Origin: Asterias rubens
Taxonomy: Eukaryota > Echinodermata > Asteroidea > Forcipulatida > Asteriidae
Direction of reading: 5' to 3'
Length of the DNA stretch: 64,000 nucleotides
Assembly (NCBI RefSeq): GCF_902459465.1
Contig: NC_047073.1
Span: 9,239,036-9,303,035, forward strand
Shown: positions 21,913 through 33,345 of the stretch, in pieces
How the letters are laid out: each line of letters begins with the position of its first letter
How positions within the stretch are numbered: the first letter of the stretch is position 1
Translations under genes and position numbers: made by a program
The notes under the pieces: generated by a model
What the model was told of the DNA's origin: nothing
The model's input: the letters and a program-made list of their open reading frames with translations, nothing else
Database searches by the model: none

Positions 21913-23189
21913 CTTTTGATATTAATTTGCGCAAGCCAGTTAATAATTTTTTCAAAGTTTGCGCGGTTTTCAAAGTTTGCGTCCGAGCTACCCCTGCGCA
22001 AATTTTTAAACCAAACGTTTGCACCATGAAAACGGGGCAGCTTGCGCGAATTCGGAAAAAAGAGCCATCTTTAAAGATTGCGCCCAACACAACCAACCAA
22101 ACCGACCGAAGCCAAATTTACAACGATTTTTGTTTAAATAAAACAAACATATAGTACAATTAACCTAAAGTCCTTAATGGAGTAATTAAGCACGGATATG
22201 GTGGTGGTAAAATGAAAACAACATACTCCTTGAAAAAAGGTGAAATAACTTACATATTAAGAAGAACGCTCATCAAATAAAAATGTTCACTTTTCGACTT
22301 CTTGATTGCCCTTGTATTGTGCATGTTTGAGACTGTTGGTGGCGCTGTTGCCAACAGTGTTGGATGGAAAAGGACTTGTTCAAGTCCTTCTTGGTTCTGT
22401 CATCGTTTAGGTTGAAATGGGTTGTAGCATTTTATAATAAGACTGACTGGAACACATTGGAACTTTGTTATTTAAATTCCAACGTGGTTTATATTATGTG
22501 AATTTAAATCTGAGCGTAAAATAAGTTGTTAAAATGATTGTAAAATGATGGCGCGAAAAGGTTTGAACGCGCGCACAGGCAGCAGAGGGGGAGGCTTGGT
22601 TACTAAAGACTCCCAGACTACTAGAAATTAATCATCTCTCAACCATTTCACGCTACTGAGGAAGATCCCATACCATGAATGATAGGAAAAAACTATTCCC
22701 GTGCCCTGTTTGCCACGTTTCTAAAATGTTTTACCTCATCTTGCTAACTTTCAACAGTGCCAACTCTTCTCTTTGAAAGAACAATACCGGAGGAAACAAA
22801 TTCGGGATAAATACCTCTGACAGTTTCGCTATTCCTATTGGTGGCGAGCTCTAGTTTTTATATATAACTCTATGGTGTGTGTAAACCTTTGTTTATGACC
22901 GGTAAAAAGTGTTGAAACATGGGCGTGACACGCGACCTTGCACCTGTTCTTATAAGATAGTTTCTTCATTCCTATTGGTCGAGAGCAACAGCTGAAACAG
23001 TTGTGCCACATCACGCGATACGCGCGACGCGCACAGCATTCCCTTATAAGGAGTTGTTTACCCGAGGGCGGCGGAGCACTTTACCATTTCATAGCTGGAG
23101 GGGTGGGTGTTTTGTTGAAAGAAATCATTTAACAATTATAATGTTTGCATTTATTTTACTTTTTGAGTGATGTTTTTGACCGAAAAGGT

Positions 23190-23366
23190 ATTTATGAATG
23201 GGAATCAAAGTGTGTTGAATCGGTTTTCAACTTGTGGTTTAAACCCGCCGAGGCGCGCCTGGTTCTTTATAATTTACCTCGACAAGAACCAGGCCGGCCT
23301 CGTTGGGATTAAACCACCACACTAGTGAAAACCTCTTCACCACACATTGGTTCCCTTATTAATACA
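23190..23366. mobile_element. Inverted-repeat element, family K
   Basis: Arms of about 75 bp pair: caacttgtggtttaaacccg with its partner gggattaaaccaccac, and gcgcctggttct with agaaccaggc. No coding sequence. Confidence 0.65.
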
Positions 23367-23778
23367 CTGTGGACATGTGTGCCATAATATTAGATAAATA
23401 GCTTTAAAAAATACTTGTTTAGTTAAGTTTTGTTACAAAAATCACTTACAATACCCCCATTAAAAAGAATCATATGCGATGATATACAAAATAATATTAT
23501 TAATAACATCAACCCCCTAACACATACACTGTACTCGGCCCTAATAAAAATTTGTTTACAATAAAGAGACAAAATATGACGAATTTAGGGGGTCAGACAA
23601 CGATGATTAAGCATTTTGTGTTGCGCATGCATTTGAGTGTGTGTAGAAGCAAAGCATCCATCCGTCAGATCCGGTATCCATCAAACAAGAAAGTACAAAA
23701 GCAGTGGTTAATGCCAGTGTCCTTCTAGCAGACAGTATAGAGCAAGAACACAAGGCTTCCACAAATTCTACGAATCTA

Positions 23779-24027
23779 TCAATTATCAAATATCCAATCC
23801 AGTATGAGTGCTAAGAAAATAACAACGGGGAAAGCCCACGTAATCGAGAGCACGGTAAGTGAAAAAGTAGTCACGAAGTGATTGTTTGAAGGGCTGCGGC
23901 GTGCAGTGATGCCCAGCAAATTAACGACAATAGACGCAGTGATGCAATACAAACAACAATGGGCGTTCTCACTGTTAGATTGCATATTCCGAAATGTCGA
24001 GTCATGTTGAGATAAGACACTGGACAC
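23779..24027 (-). CDS. Small hydrophobic reading frame, unrecognised
   Basis: Minus-strand frame of up to 82 codons. Two hydrophobic stretches are visible: CLYCITASIVVNLLG, and after a polar stretch VLSITWAFPVVIFLALILDW. It ends DWIFDN and stop. It lies in the one stretch here without recognisable repeats (23560-24014). No family recognised, and no upstream exon or promoter identified. It may be chance or part of an unannotated membrane protein. Confidence 0.15.
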   Translation of the reverse strand: MSSVLSQHDSTFRNMQSNSENAHCCLYCITASIVVNLLGITARRSPSNNHFVTTFSLTVLSITWAFPVVIFLALILDWIFDN

Positions 24028-24480
24028 TATTGGTAATTGTCAAAGACCAGTCTTCTCACTTGGTGTATCTCAACACCCCCTTATCTGCTTAATGCATAAA
24101 TATTAGAATAAAGTAAAATAACAAACCTGTGAATGTGATGTGAACATTTATATCCTTAGTTTTTTGACGCTTTGATTTTTCATGTTTTTTTAGCTCAATT
24201 GGTATAATAATATCTATTAAATTAATAATATTTATAATATAAAAAGAGATGAAAAATATTATTTTAATTTTGGTTTTTACCCATACACTGATGCGTGTTA
24301 GGATTCGAACCCACAACCCTTGCAACTCTAGAGCAGTGTCTTACCAACTAGACTACCGAGGTTGCCCGGTAGAGAGGCAGTTTGAATCCTATGTTTTGGC
24401 TGCGGGTATATTAATAATAAAAGAAAAAAAACCCATGTCACATGAAGTTGTGTGTTTTTTACATGGTTGATTTCGAGACT
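24015..24480. mobile_element. MITE family B interrupted by a tRNA-derived SINE
   Basis: The B left half (gacactggacactattggta ... aataacaaacctgtga) is followed after the insert by B sequence cacatgaagttgtgtg and gatttcgagac. The inserted part is described separately at 24180-24380. Confidence 0.65.
24180..24380 (-). mobile_element. tRNA-derived SINE, family S2
   Basis: On the minus strand: a tRNA-like head ggtagtctagttggtaagac (box A), an anticodon-like arm, and tgtgggttcgaatccta (box B). The tail is tatgggtaaaaaccaaaatt. A tail-only remnant with the same ggtttttacccat lies near 27876. Confidence 0.65.
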
Positions 24481-24716
24481 AAATCCCTGTTTGCATTGGT
24501 CTATTGGGCTTTTGGGTCTACAGTGGTAACTTACTGGCCCGGTATACATTATCGCAACTAAATCCCTGTTCGCATTGGACTTTTGGGTCTTACTGGCCCA
24601 GTGACCATTGTGATGATGGAGGGATATAATCACAGAACAGTGCTGATATTGATTGTTCAATTCTTAAAACGTTTGTAAATTTTCTAAAGACCATCAACAC
24701 AAATCAAATCATTAGC

Positions 24717-25113
24717 TTTAAAGGCAGTGGACACTATTGGTAATTGTCAAAGACTAGCCTTCAGAGTTGGTGTATCTCAACATATGCATAAAATAACTAA
24801 CCTGTGAAAATTTGAGCTCAATCGGTCATCGAAGTTGCGTGATAATAATGAAAGAAAAAAACACCCTTGTCACACGAAGTTGTGTGCGTTTATATGGTTG
24901 ATTTCGAGACCTCAAGTTCTAAATATGAGGGCTCGAAATCAAATTCTTGGAAAATTACTTATTTCTCAAAAACTATGTCACTTCAGAGGGAGCCGTTTCT
25001 CACAATGTTTTATACCATCAACCTCTCCCCATTACTCGTCACCAGGTGCCAGGGAAGGTTTTATTGTTATAATAATTATTTTGAGTAATTACCAATAGTT
25101 TCCACTGCCTTTA
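24717..25113. mobile_element. Hairpin MITE, family B, full length
   Basis: ctttaaaggcagtggacac on the left, tccactgcctttaaaa on the right, with TTAA at both ends. Confidence 0.9.
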
Positions 25114-25409
25114 AAAAATACAATTTCATAAATATCCGTGAATGATAATTACTTTGTATATGGGATATCATAAATTTGCTACTAAATTTTACCAAATTCA
25201 CTGTACACAAAACATGGTTCAATCTAAATATTTTGCAATGTGACATTGCTGGACAGAATCGCTCCCTGCTGGTATTATTGCATTGAGTAGCTTGATCATC
25301 ATCATTTGTTTAAAATCAGAGCGCTACGCCAAGCCCAGGCTGTATACTCGCCAGGGAGCTGAACAAGATTGACAGGAATGTTATTGGTCCGAGCTAACGA
25401 GCACTGACC

Positions 25410-25660
25410 AGGGCCCAATTTCACAGAGCTGCTAAGCACAACAGCTTGCTGAGCATGAAATGTCTTCCTTGATTGATAAAAACAGGATTGCCAACCAAAT
25501 GTTTATTTGTTGCATATAATTGCTTGTTACTGGTATTCATCTGTTGTTTGCTTATCCTGAAAATCACGTGGAAATTTGGTTGGTAATCCTGTTTTTATTA
25601 AGGAAGAAATATCGTGCTTAGAAAATTGTTGTGCTTAGCAGCTCTATGAAACTGGGCCCA
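25410..25660. mobile_element. Hairpin MITE, family A
   Basis: Starts gggcccaatttcacagagct and ends agctctatgaaactgggcc. The trinucleotide CAG flanks it on both sides (ccag before, cag after). Confidence 0.88.
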
Positions 25661-25959
25661 GGGCACTATCGTATTGGTTGTAGGTAATGTGAGGGTAAGG
25701 CGCATTGATACAATATTGATATTGCAAACTGGGCTACTAAATGCATTTTTAATTTTTTTAAATTATAATTAACATTTACACATGATATCCCCTTTGTAAT
25801 TTAAATTAAAAAATGATTTGCATTTAAGTGAATCTTTGATCATCAATAATTTCAAAAGTGTTTTATTTGTTCTACTTGTAGTTTATATTGTCAAGGACTA
25901 GGCCCTATGTCTGCCTAATTAGGCTCTTTTAATTTTTACTTTTGGCCTTTGGGATTAAT

Positions 25960-26270
25960 TTGTTTTCCTTCATGTTATGCTGCGGTTTTACTTAACCCTC
26001 GACATCTCAAGTCAAACTTGGATTGTATTTTCATTAACCTCGGCTCTAAAAACAATATAATAGCGAAGTCTTATAGGGCACCATATCAAACAAGGTACTC
26101 AAGGCGCTGGGAGTGTACATGTCCAAACTTTCAGAAAGATAGGTTATTGAATTCTGCAGTGATGACCCAATATCTCGATTCCCTGAGCTGCAGTTTAATC
26201 GAGATGAAACTAATGATCTTGGTCAGCTTGGATATTTGTTCTTGTTTTTTTTTGAAATCAGAATTTTCAT
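25960..26270 (+). mobile_element. Possible LINE endonuclease remnant
   Basis: The plus frame contains NLDCIFINLGSKNNIIAKSY followed by RAP, which resembles the strand before the YRPP motif of LINE AP-endonuclease domains, and later YLDSLSCSLIEMKLMILVS. The catalytic residues cannot be read. Weak. Confidence 0.3.
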
Positions 26271-26698
26271 TTTTCAGTTACTGGATCGATTTCTTTTGAC
26301 TCGCCAACAATTTGCAACAAATTATCATTTTTTTAAAGATTTATTTTACCTCGCCCACAATTCCCCCCCACCCCCTTTTTTAAACATGGACTATTCTGAA
26401 TGGCCCCTAACTAAGTGAGTGTAGGCCTTGATCATTCAAAACTATGATTTGTTCCTGTATGAGTGCAACTGCAAGGAGGAGCAGAATGTTTTGTGCTCTC
26501 TCCCCAGAAATCACTGCCTCAAATCAAATTATGAGGAGTGACCTTGAAGTCCATTCATAGCATGTTACACACAAATGCCTATATTAATGCCGCATGCGTG
26601 GGTTGTCAGGTGCTGGCTTTACGAGCGCCTGTACATAAATTGATTAAAGTGATGTTTATAAAGGACGTAGTGAGAGATATCTCTTATAGGCAGCTGAG

Positions 26699-27088
26699 GC
26701 TTAAAGGCAGTGGACACTATTGGTAATTACTCAAAATAATTATCAGCATAAAACCTCACTTGGTAACGAGTAATGGGGAGAGGTTGATGGTATAAAACAT
26801 TGTGAGAAACGGCTCCCTCTGAAGTGACGTAGTTTTCAAGAAAGATGTAATTTTCCACGATTTTGATTTCAATACCTCAAGTTTAGAACTTGAGGTCTCG
26901 AAATCAACCATCTAAACACATACAACGTCGTGTGACAAAGGTGTTTTTTCTTTCATTATTATCTCGCAACTTCGACAACCAATTGAGCTCAAATTTTCAC
27001 AGGTTTGTTATTTCATGCATATATGTTGAGATAAACCAAGTGAGAAGACTGGTCTTTGACAATTACCAATAGTGTCCACTGTCTTTAA
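26699..27088. mobile_element. Hairpin MITE, family B, full length
   Basis: Opposite orientation to the copy at 24717. Starts ttaaaggcagtggacacta, ends agtgtccactgtctttaaa. Confidence 0.9.
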
Positions 27089-27861
27089 AGGCAGTGTGTA
27101 CCTATTTATTCAAACCGCTTGACTGTTTAATCCTATTATGTACTGTAGATGTATGTAACTAACATTTGGAAGTTTGATTTCAAAAGGTGGTCTTGTTTGC
27201 GAAATACCACCCCCAAAAAACAGCGAATATGTCCGAACACAGGATGAACAAACGTTACTGCGGTATAAGACTTGTTAGATTCAGTTTTTTGGGGGGCATC
27301 AAATTTTTTATTTGTTGACATTTATAACCAAATTACTTCCAAATGAAATGTTTCACAAAATGCCCTGTAGTTATCCAAATGCAAGCTGACTGTAGGATTT
27401 AACCAACAGTTTTTGAATGAATATTGAGAGTGATAGCCAAACGTACACCTTCCCTTTAATAGAGGGACGCACTGAGTGAGCCGAAACCCCTTACCGAAGG
27501 CAGTTGAGGCTTAAAGGCCACGGACTCACGCGCCACTAATAAAAAAAGGTTCCAGCCGTTGCTAGGTGAAACAGGAAACTGGAAAATATGTAATGTAGAG
27601 AAAGATTATGTACAGTCGTTGTCCTTGATGTTTAATCAGCCACAATTCTATTGATTGGCCTTTTGTGCAGTATCACTTCCTTATTCTTATACCTGTCATG
27701 CCTGATAATACCTTTTCTTTTTATTTATTTATTTTTTTCCCCCAGATTTCTGTGGAATATTTCCGTAAATTTTCACTTTATTTGCAGATTTATTTGTTTA
27801 AATGCAACCAATTCTCATTATTTAGAAAAAATATATATATATTTTTTTAAATAATAACAAT

Positions 27862-27902
27862 AATAATATTAATTTTGGTTTTTACCCATTCAATTAATAT
27901 TC
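27862..27902 (-). mobile_element. S2 SINE tail remnant
   Basis: ttttggtttttacccattca matches the 3' tail of the SINE at 24180-24380. Microsatellite-like AAT runs surround it. Confidence 0.35.
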
Positions 27903-28185
27903 TTTATCCCGATGCAATCTCTTATAACAATAATAATAATGATTATGTGATTTATATTGCACCCATTCCATAAAATGTACAAAAAAAAAGAATTATACCA
28001 CATTCACAAAAAAAGAAGAAAAAAAGAGAGAAGATACAACAGTTTATCAAGCATGACATACGTGTTCCTAGCATGATCGCATCGATGGTCAGGTTGTCAA
28101 AGGCGGCTTTCATAGAACAGTCTAGAGTGTACCAGTTGTTAGGACATGATTACGTAGGTTGAGCCGCCGTTCGAGTTGAAATGAC

Positions 28186-31095
28186 ATGACTAAAGTCGTT
28201 CACACTGGAACTTCTGTATGCATGCCCTACGTACATGTATGCCACCGAACAATCTTAGTAAACCCTTGGTCGTTGTTCAAACTTGGCCCTATCTGCCGAC
28301 TTTTTTCCAAACATTTGCCTCTCAGCTACATTAATTGTAGATTATACTCTCTCCCAGCATTTTATATGAGTAACTATTTCTGAATTCAAACGCTGGTGTT
28401 TTTGATTAGCAGAGTGTGGGTTTGAATCCCCTGCTGTGACACTTGTGTCCTTAAGCAAGACACTTAACCATTGCTTCATCCTTCAGACGGGGCGTTAAAC
28501 CAGTGGTCCTGTGTGTTATGTAACGCACGTAAAAGAACTCAGTGCACTTATAAAAAAGAAAGGGGTTTGCCCCGGTGTTCCTGGCTGGATTGGCAGCATA
28601 TTGCGCCACAGCACCTTGTAAACCATTGCATAGTGCTATGTAACAGGAGTAGAACTCACAATTCAATATAAGTCCCATACCTTACATAAATACTGTATGT
28701 TTCAGCGCTTTGAGACGTGTATAAAGCGCTATATGAATATTGACTCTTATTATTTTTTATCATTATTATTATTAATTGCAGGCACAATTTGAGGAATATA
28801 AATCGGGATGTGGAAACATGCTCTTGGTTGTGGATTTCCATGCTCCGTGGTGTGGACCTTGTAGGTCAATAGGTCCAGCATTTGAGGTAAGTATTGAATT
28901 GTATACTTAATAATATAATTGGAAATGAGATCAGCCTAGGCCTTTTAATTTGGAAGTGACGTGGCTGAGCGGTTAAGAGCACCGATTTCAAACTCTGGTG
29001 TTTCTGATCAGCAGAGTGTGGGTTCGAGTCCCAGTCGTGACACTTGTGTCCTTAAGCAAAACACTCAACCATTGCTTCGTGTTTGGACGGGACGTAAAGC
29101 CTTTGGTCCTGTGAGTTGTGTAATGCACGTAAAAGAACCCAGTGCACTTTAACGAAAAGAGAAGGGGTTCATCCCAGTGTTCCTTGTTTGATTGGCTGCA
29201 TATTGCGCCACATCACCTTGAAAACCAATACATGGTGCCATGTGAAGGAGTAGGTCTGTCGTAGGTCTTATATTTGAAAACACAGCTTCGCATATCTTGC
29301 AGGAAAATATACTTTGTGCTTTGAGTATGCCAACCGGGTGTAATAAAGCACTAAGAACTCAGTATTATTATATTATTACTATATGTATCATCATTTCTCC
29401 CTGTTTTTATACCCCCCCCCCCCCACCCTCCACAGAAAATTGCGACCGAGACGCTTGATGCTTGCTTTATCAAGGTGGACGTTGATGAGTTGGAAGTAAG
29501 TAACCTCTTATGGTCTTTGACTGACACTGTTGTCAACACAAAATAGCTTCAGAAATCAAACATTAAAAGGCACTGGACACCTTTGGTAATTGTCAAAGAC
29601 GAGTATTCTCACTTGATGTATCCCATTATATCATGCGTACAATAACAAATCTGCAAATATTTTGATTCACTTGGTCATCAAAGTTGCAAGAGAATAATGA
29701 AAGAAAAAACACCCTTGTTGCACAAATTTGTGTGCTTTCAGATGCCTAATAAAAGTATAGTATAAAAGAAGTATTTCAATATTTGAGTGACGAATTACCT
29801 CTTGCTCAAAAACCCTGTTACTTCAGAGGGAGTCGTTTCTCACAATGTTTTATACTACCATGAGCTCTCCATTGCTCGTTACCAAGAAAGTTTTTATGCT
29901 AACAAATATTTTAAAAGACAGAACTTACACGTACATTGTTTACATGCAATGTTTTATACTACCATGAGCTCTCCATTGCTCGTTACCGAGAAAGTTTTTA
30001 TGCTAACAAATATTTTAAAAGACAGAACTTACACGTACATTGTTACATGCAATGTGTGATAATAACAGACTATGAACTTTTGACATACCAACCAGATTAA
30101 GTTCCAGCTTCTTTCCATTTCCAACCTTTGTTTGTTTGTTTGTTGCTGTTCCCTCACAACAATTATTGGCTGATAGATTAAGTTTTGCCTCACTCCATGT
30201 TTGTAATAGAAAGAAAATTTCATTGGTTTTAATTTGATTCTTTCCTTTGCCCTCTAGGATGTCGCTGCTTTATGCGAAGTGAGTTGCATGCCAACTTTCC
30301 ACTTCTACAAAAATGGATCGGTAAGTTTGAAGACTGTGCTTCATATTTTGGGTGCGTTCGATTAGCTTCCCTGGGTCATCCCCGGTCTGCCCCGGTGCGT
30401 TCGAATAACTTTTGACGTCATGCCAGGGGCTCACCCAGGTCAGCCCCCAGTGCCCTGCTTGTGGAGTGGGTCACTTTGGGGCTGGCCCCAGGTAAACGAC
30501 GTCACTACGAGAGCGGTGAGTGGTCATTCGTTTAGCTCTTGTCAGGGGCTCACCCGAGTGAGCACTGAGGAGGAGACCCACGGAAGCTGAACGAATGCAC
30601 CCTATATATTGTGTAGTTTGTTCAGTAATGTGGCAACCTACATGTACATTCATGTACCCCTTGGTAAAAGAGCAAACCCAAGCTCGAGTACCATGATCAG
30701 GATGGCTTTAGAAATGGTATTTTAAATGGTTACTGATTTGATAATGGCTAAGCATATTTATTTATGCTTAGCAAATATTTGAACATACCTTTTACAGTAG
30801 CAGTTGTATGACATTTTGATGCAGTAAAGGATTTAGTGAGGGCATTATTTTCTTTGACTTGAGGCGGCTTGACCAACATGCTAACTTTTTTGCCAATGCC
30901 GAGAAGGCTTGCCATAAAGGATACTTTAAGTGTTCGTTTTGTTTCATTTGTTGAGCTTTTTCCTAATGCACAAACTATAGAAGATATTTTTTTAAAACAA
31001 TATTTCCTTCTTTATTTTTTCTTAAACAGCGGCTGAAGGTCTTCTCTGGGGCAAATGAAACCACACTTAAGGAGCTCGTGGCAGAGTTCAAATGA
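28186..31095 (+). CDS. TXN: Thioredoxin, complete, five exons, 107 residues
   Basis: Exons are 28186-28215, 28782-28886, 29436-29495, 30258-30320 and 31030-31095 (TGA). All splice sites are GT..AG, in phase 0. The first exon is only ten codons ([10 protein letters not shown]) and aligns with the N-terminal strand of animal cytosolic thioredoxins. Asp28 and the active site WCGPC (33-37) follow in exon 2. Exon 4 has SCMPTF with the conserved cis-proline Pro77, and Cys75 equals human Cys73. There is no signal or mitochondrial peptide, so a cytosolic dithiol reductant kept reduced by thioredoxin reductase is expected. Length matches the family (about 105). The weakest point is exon 1, chosen by phase, donor gtatgc and similarity. 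Introns hold two SINEs, a family B MITE and a family E element. Confidence 0.93.
28388..28778 (+). mobile_element. tRNA-derived SINE (family S1) next to TXN exon 2
   Basis: Head is partly lost, but the body is intact: cagagtgtgggtttgaatcc (box B), cacttgtgtccttaagcaag and gtaaaagaactcagtgcact. Tail is gcgctttgagac..aaagcgctatatgaa then an ATT-rich run. The run reaches to within a few bases of the splice acceptor at 28780-28781. Confidence 0.88.
28957..29380 (+). mobile_element. tRNA-derived SINE (family S1), full length
   Basis: Head gacgtggctgagcggttaag (box A) and gtgggttcgagtcccagtcg (box B). Body motifs cacttgtgtccttaagcaaa and aaaagaacccagtgcacttt. Tail aataaagcactaagaactca with ATT repeats. 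In TXN intron 2. Confidence 0.9.
29571..29945. mobile_element. MITE family B, right end replaced by a tandem duplication
   Basis: Begins aaaaggcactggacacct with the usual order of blocks. The usual right end (accaatagtgtccagtgcc) is absent; instead a 104-bp segment is repeated (29843-30050). Confidence 0.8.
29843..30050. repeat. Tandem duplication, 104-bp unit
   Basis: Two nearly identical copies starting caatgttttatactaccatg, at 29843 and 29947, with only a few differences. A third start (caatgtgtgat) follows. Lies in TXN intron 3. Confidence 0.92.
30349..30604. mobile_element. Inverted-repeat element, family E
   Basis: Starts gggtgcgttcgattagctt and ends agctgaacgaatgcaccc. Interior is GC-rich with ggggctcaccc-type motifs. 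In TXN intron 4. A related copy is at 44561-44701. Confidence 0.75.
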
Positions 31096-31151
31096 TTGGA
31101 GTCGCCTTTCAGTATTTTCTTTTTCCAAAATGTGTAGAGATATATTAAGTA

Positions 31152-31200
31152 AACTGGGCCCAATTTCCTAGAGCCACTTAAGCAGAAAGGAGCAGGATAC
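31152..31200. mobile_element. MITE family A, half copy
   Basis: ctgggcccaatttcctagag followed by ccacttaagcag, with no matching right arm nearby. The right end of a family B MITE (accaatagtgtccagtgcc) appears alone at 31318. Confidence 0.55.
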
Positions 31201-31585
31201 CAGTCACTAAAACAGCATCATCTTAAAGGGGCTTTGTCATAATGATCACAGCAGGCCTGTGGCTGCGCATGAACTCTCTCACCCAGCTACTGCACAATTA
31301 TTGTGAGTACCGTAATTACCAATAGTGTCCAGTGCCAGCAACATTACTTCTCTCATCCTGACTGCGTATACCAAGTTTCAAAACTATTGGACTGACATAC
31401 TTTGTGAGGTCTCTGTACTTTTAATGTTGTTCATAATATATATGCACGGGGGACCATGCAAGGGTCAGTTATTCCCTAACTAGCCTCATGCACTACACAA
31501 GAGATATTCTTGAATCTTGTTTTAGTGCTGTACATGTACGTTTGTTTTATCTTTAGGAAATGAGTGGTTACTAAGTACTTTGTTA

Positions 31586-31591
31586 AATAAA
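31586..31591 (+). terminator. Poly(A) signal AATAAA, candidate for TXN
   Basis: First clear AATAAA after the TXN stop, 490 bp downstream. A later one lies near 33133. Choice between them cannot be made from sequence. Confidence 0.4.
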
Positions 31592-33306
31592 TATTGTGGC
31601 TCATGCAGGGCACGTCAGATTTCAATGTTGCCATCTGGTATATCCTTTCTGTTTCACCTTACAAAACCACAGAACTAGCTCACACGCGTCTTTCTACTAA
31701 TTATTATGGTTAAATTAAAAGCTGCATTAGGACAAGCAGCTGATAAACAATGCTTCACTTAATATGGAGAGCCAAAAGTAGACAACACATTTTTCTCTAA
31801 CTCTGGGAGAACAGAAACAAACTAAATGTTCAAACAAAGTCCCGTTTCAAAATGGGTATTTCTTTTCTAGAAATCAGAAAAATCTCTACTAGCAAATCTT
31901 TACTAGTGAGTGAAAGTTGCATTGTTCTGCAAGTAGAAATTTTGAAATACCTGTTGTACCCTCTCAGACCACTGGTGTATGAGGAAATGAAAAAAATTAG
32001 AGTTTCTGATTGTACAAAATGAACATTTTGAAAGAAACCTTATCTGAAAATTAAGTCTGTTTTTATACCATAGTTTGGGAAAATGGGTTGTCCACTTTAG
32101 TTGTCCACATTTGCTGCAAAAGCATGATGGAATATGCAAGCAATTGCTGGATTTTTATGAATAGAAAACCTGGCACTATTACCAGTAAAGATGATCATGT
32201 TCACAGGGTTTAGGTTCCACAGGGTTTTTAAATCAAACATAACTTAACTATATCATCATCTCACCATACTGATCTCTTATTTAGACAATTGTTCCCCCGA
32301 CTGATTAAATAAAATAAAAATGCTGCTTATTACAATTATTATACAATTAATATGCTGGTACTATAAAAACAACTGCAATTATTCATGCTGCAAATATGGC
32401 ATGCTTTCAAGCAAGTTTTCCGTCGGTTTTTACTTTTGAGATCATGCCATGTTATAAAGCATATAAATTTACACAAGGTCCGTGTGTACAATGTGTTAAA
32501 TTAATTTTTGTTTTAACTTCGTCGTTTCGCTCACTTCCGATTGAGTCTTTTTAAAAAGTAAAAGTAAAATCTTCCTGGTTTTCAAAATTCAACTTTGGCA
32601 GTGCTATTAATTTTACACAGATGAACAACATTGTGAAGTCGAGATGGTGAAGGGGCTGGGGGGGAGGGCTTCAAAACAGAGCTTTCAGTTTAGGGTAAGG
32701 TTAACAAAAATGTTTTCTTGTGCCTAAACGTTATGTGGGAGAATTGCAGGAAACCCAAGTGCCCCTCAGCCTTCAAAGGTCTGATCTAACTTAAACTTTG
32801 CAATCATAGCATGATATTTTTTTCAATGAGATTCGCTCTCTTTTTCTCTTTCAGCTTTTGGCAAGAGAGAGCACATTTTTTATTTTCTATAACCTGTACT
32901 TAATGTTTCCAAATATTAATTGTTTGGGAAGGCTAATTCCTGGAGCTTTCCTGTGAGAATTATTGGTGTTTAAATCATAATTATTTATCAGAGAAATATT
33001 GTAATTTTGACCACTGTGTATGGGTTGCTTTTATTTGTAAACTTGAAGCCAGCATTGTTCTGACCATTTTCTCCTCACATGTTGTAATATTTCAATTTGT
33101 ATTGTTGTACTGTTCACTTGACTGGGATTAAAATAAATACAAGGGCTAGATAGAACAAAGATAAAAATTGTCAATTGTTACCCGTTATTTTTTGGTTTCA
33201 ACGTTCTGGCCCTAATGCATGAGAAATGGTTAGGCCCTAATGTGTGAGAAAATGGTTGAGGTGCTTGTGAGCGCGAGACAGAACCCAGAGGCACGACTCT
33301 CGCACC

Positions 33307-33345
33307 TGGGCCCAATTTCATAGAGCTGCTTAGGAAGAAAATATT
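33307..33345. mobile_element. MITE family A, half copy
   Basis: ctgggcccaatttcatagag then ctgcttaggaag. The right arm is missing. Confidence 0.55.

Larger units (their letters stand above)
21088..28185. other. Intergenic region upstream of both EFCAB7 and thioredoxin
   Basis: The two genes are transcribed away from each other. The region holds many mobile elements (listed) and CpG-rich patches near 21480-21560 and 22550-23060. Between 22150 and 23190, and 27100 and 28170, I recognise no gene. Promoters must lie here, but I see no clear TATA box close to either start. Confidence 0.6.

Noticed and set aside
28971-29045. Possible functional tRNA-Leu gene
   Set aside because: Box A and B are good, but the acceptor stem is not closed and the sequence continues into the SINE body with the shared 3' tail.
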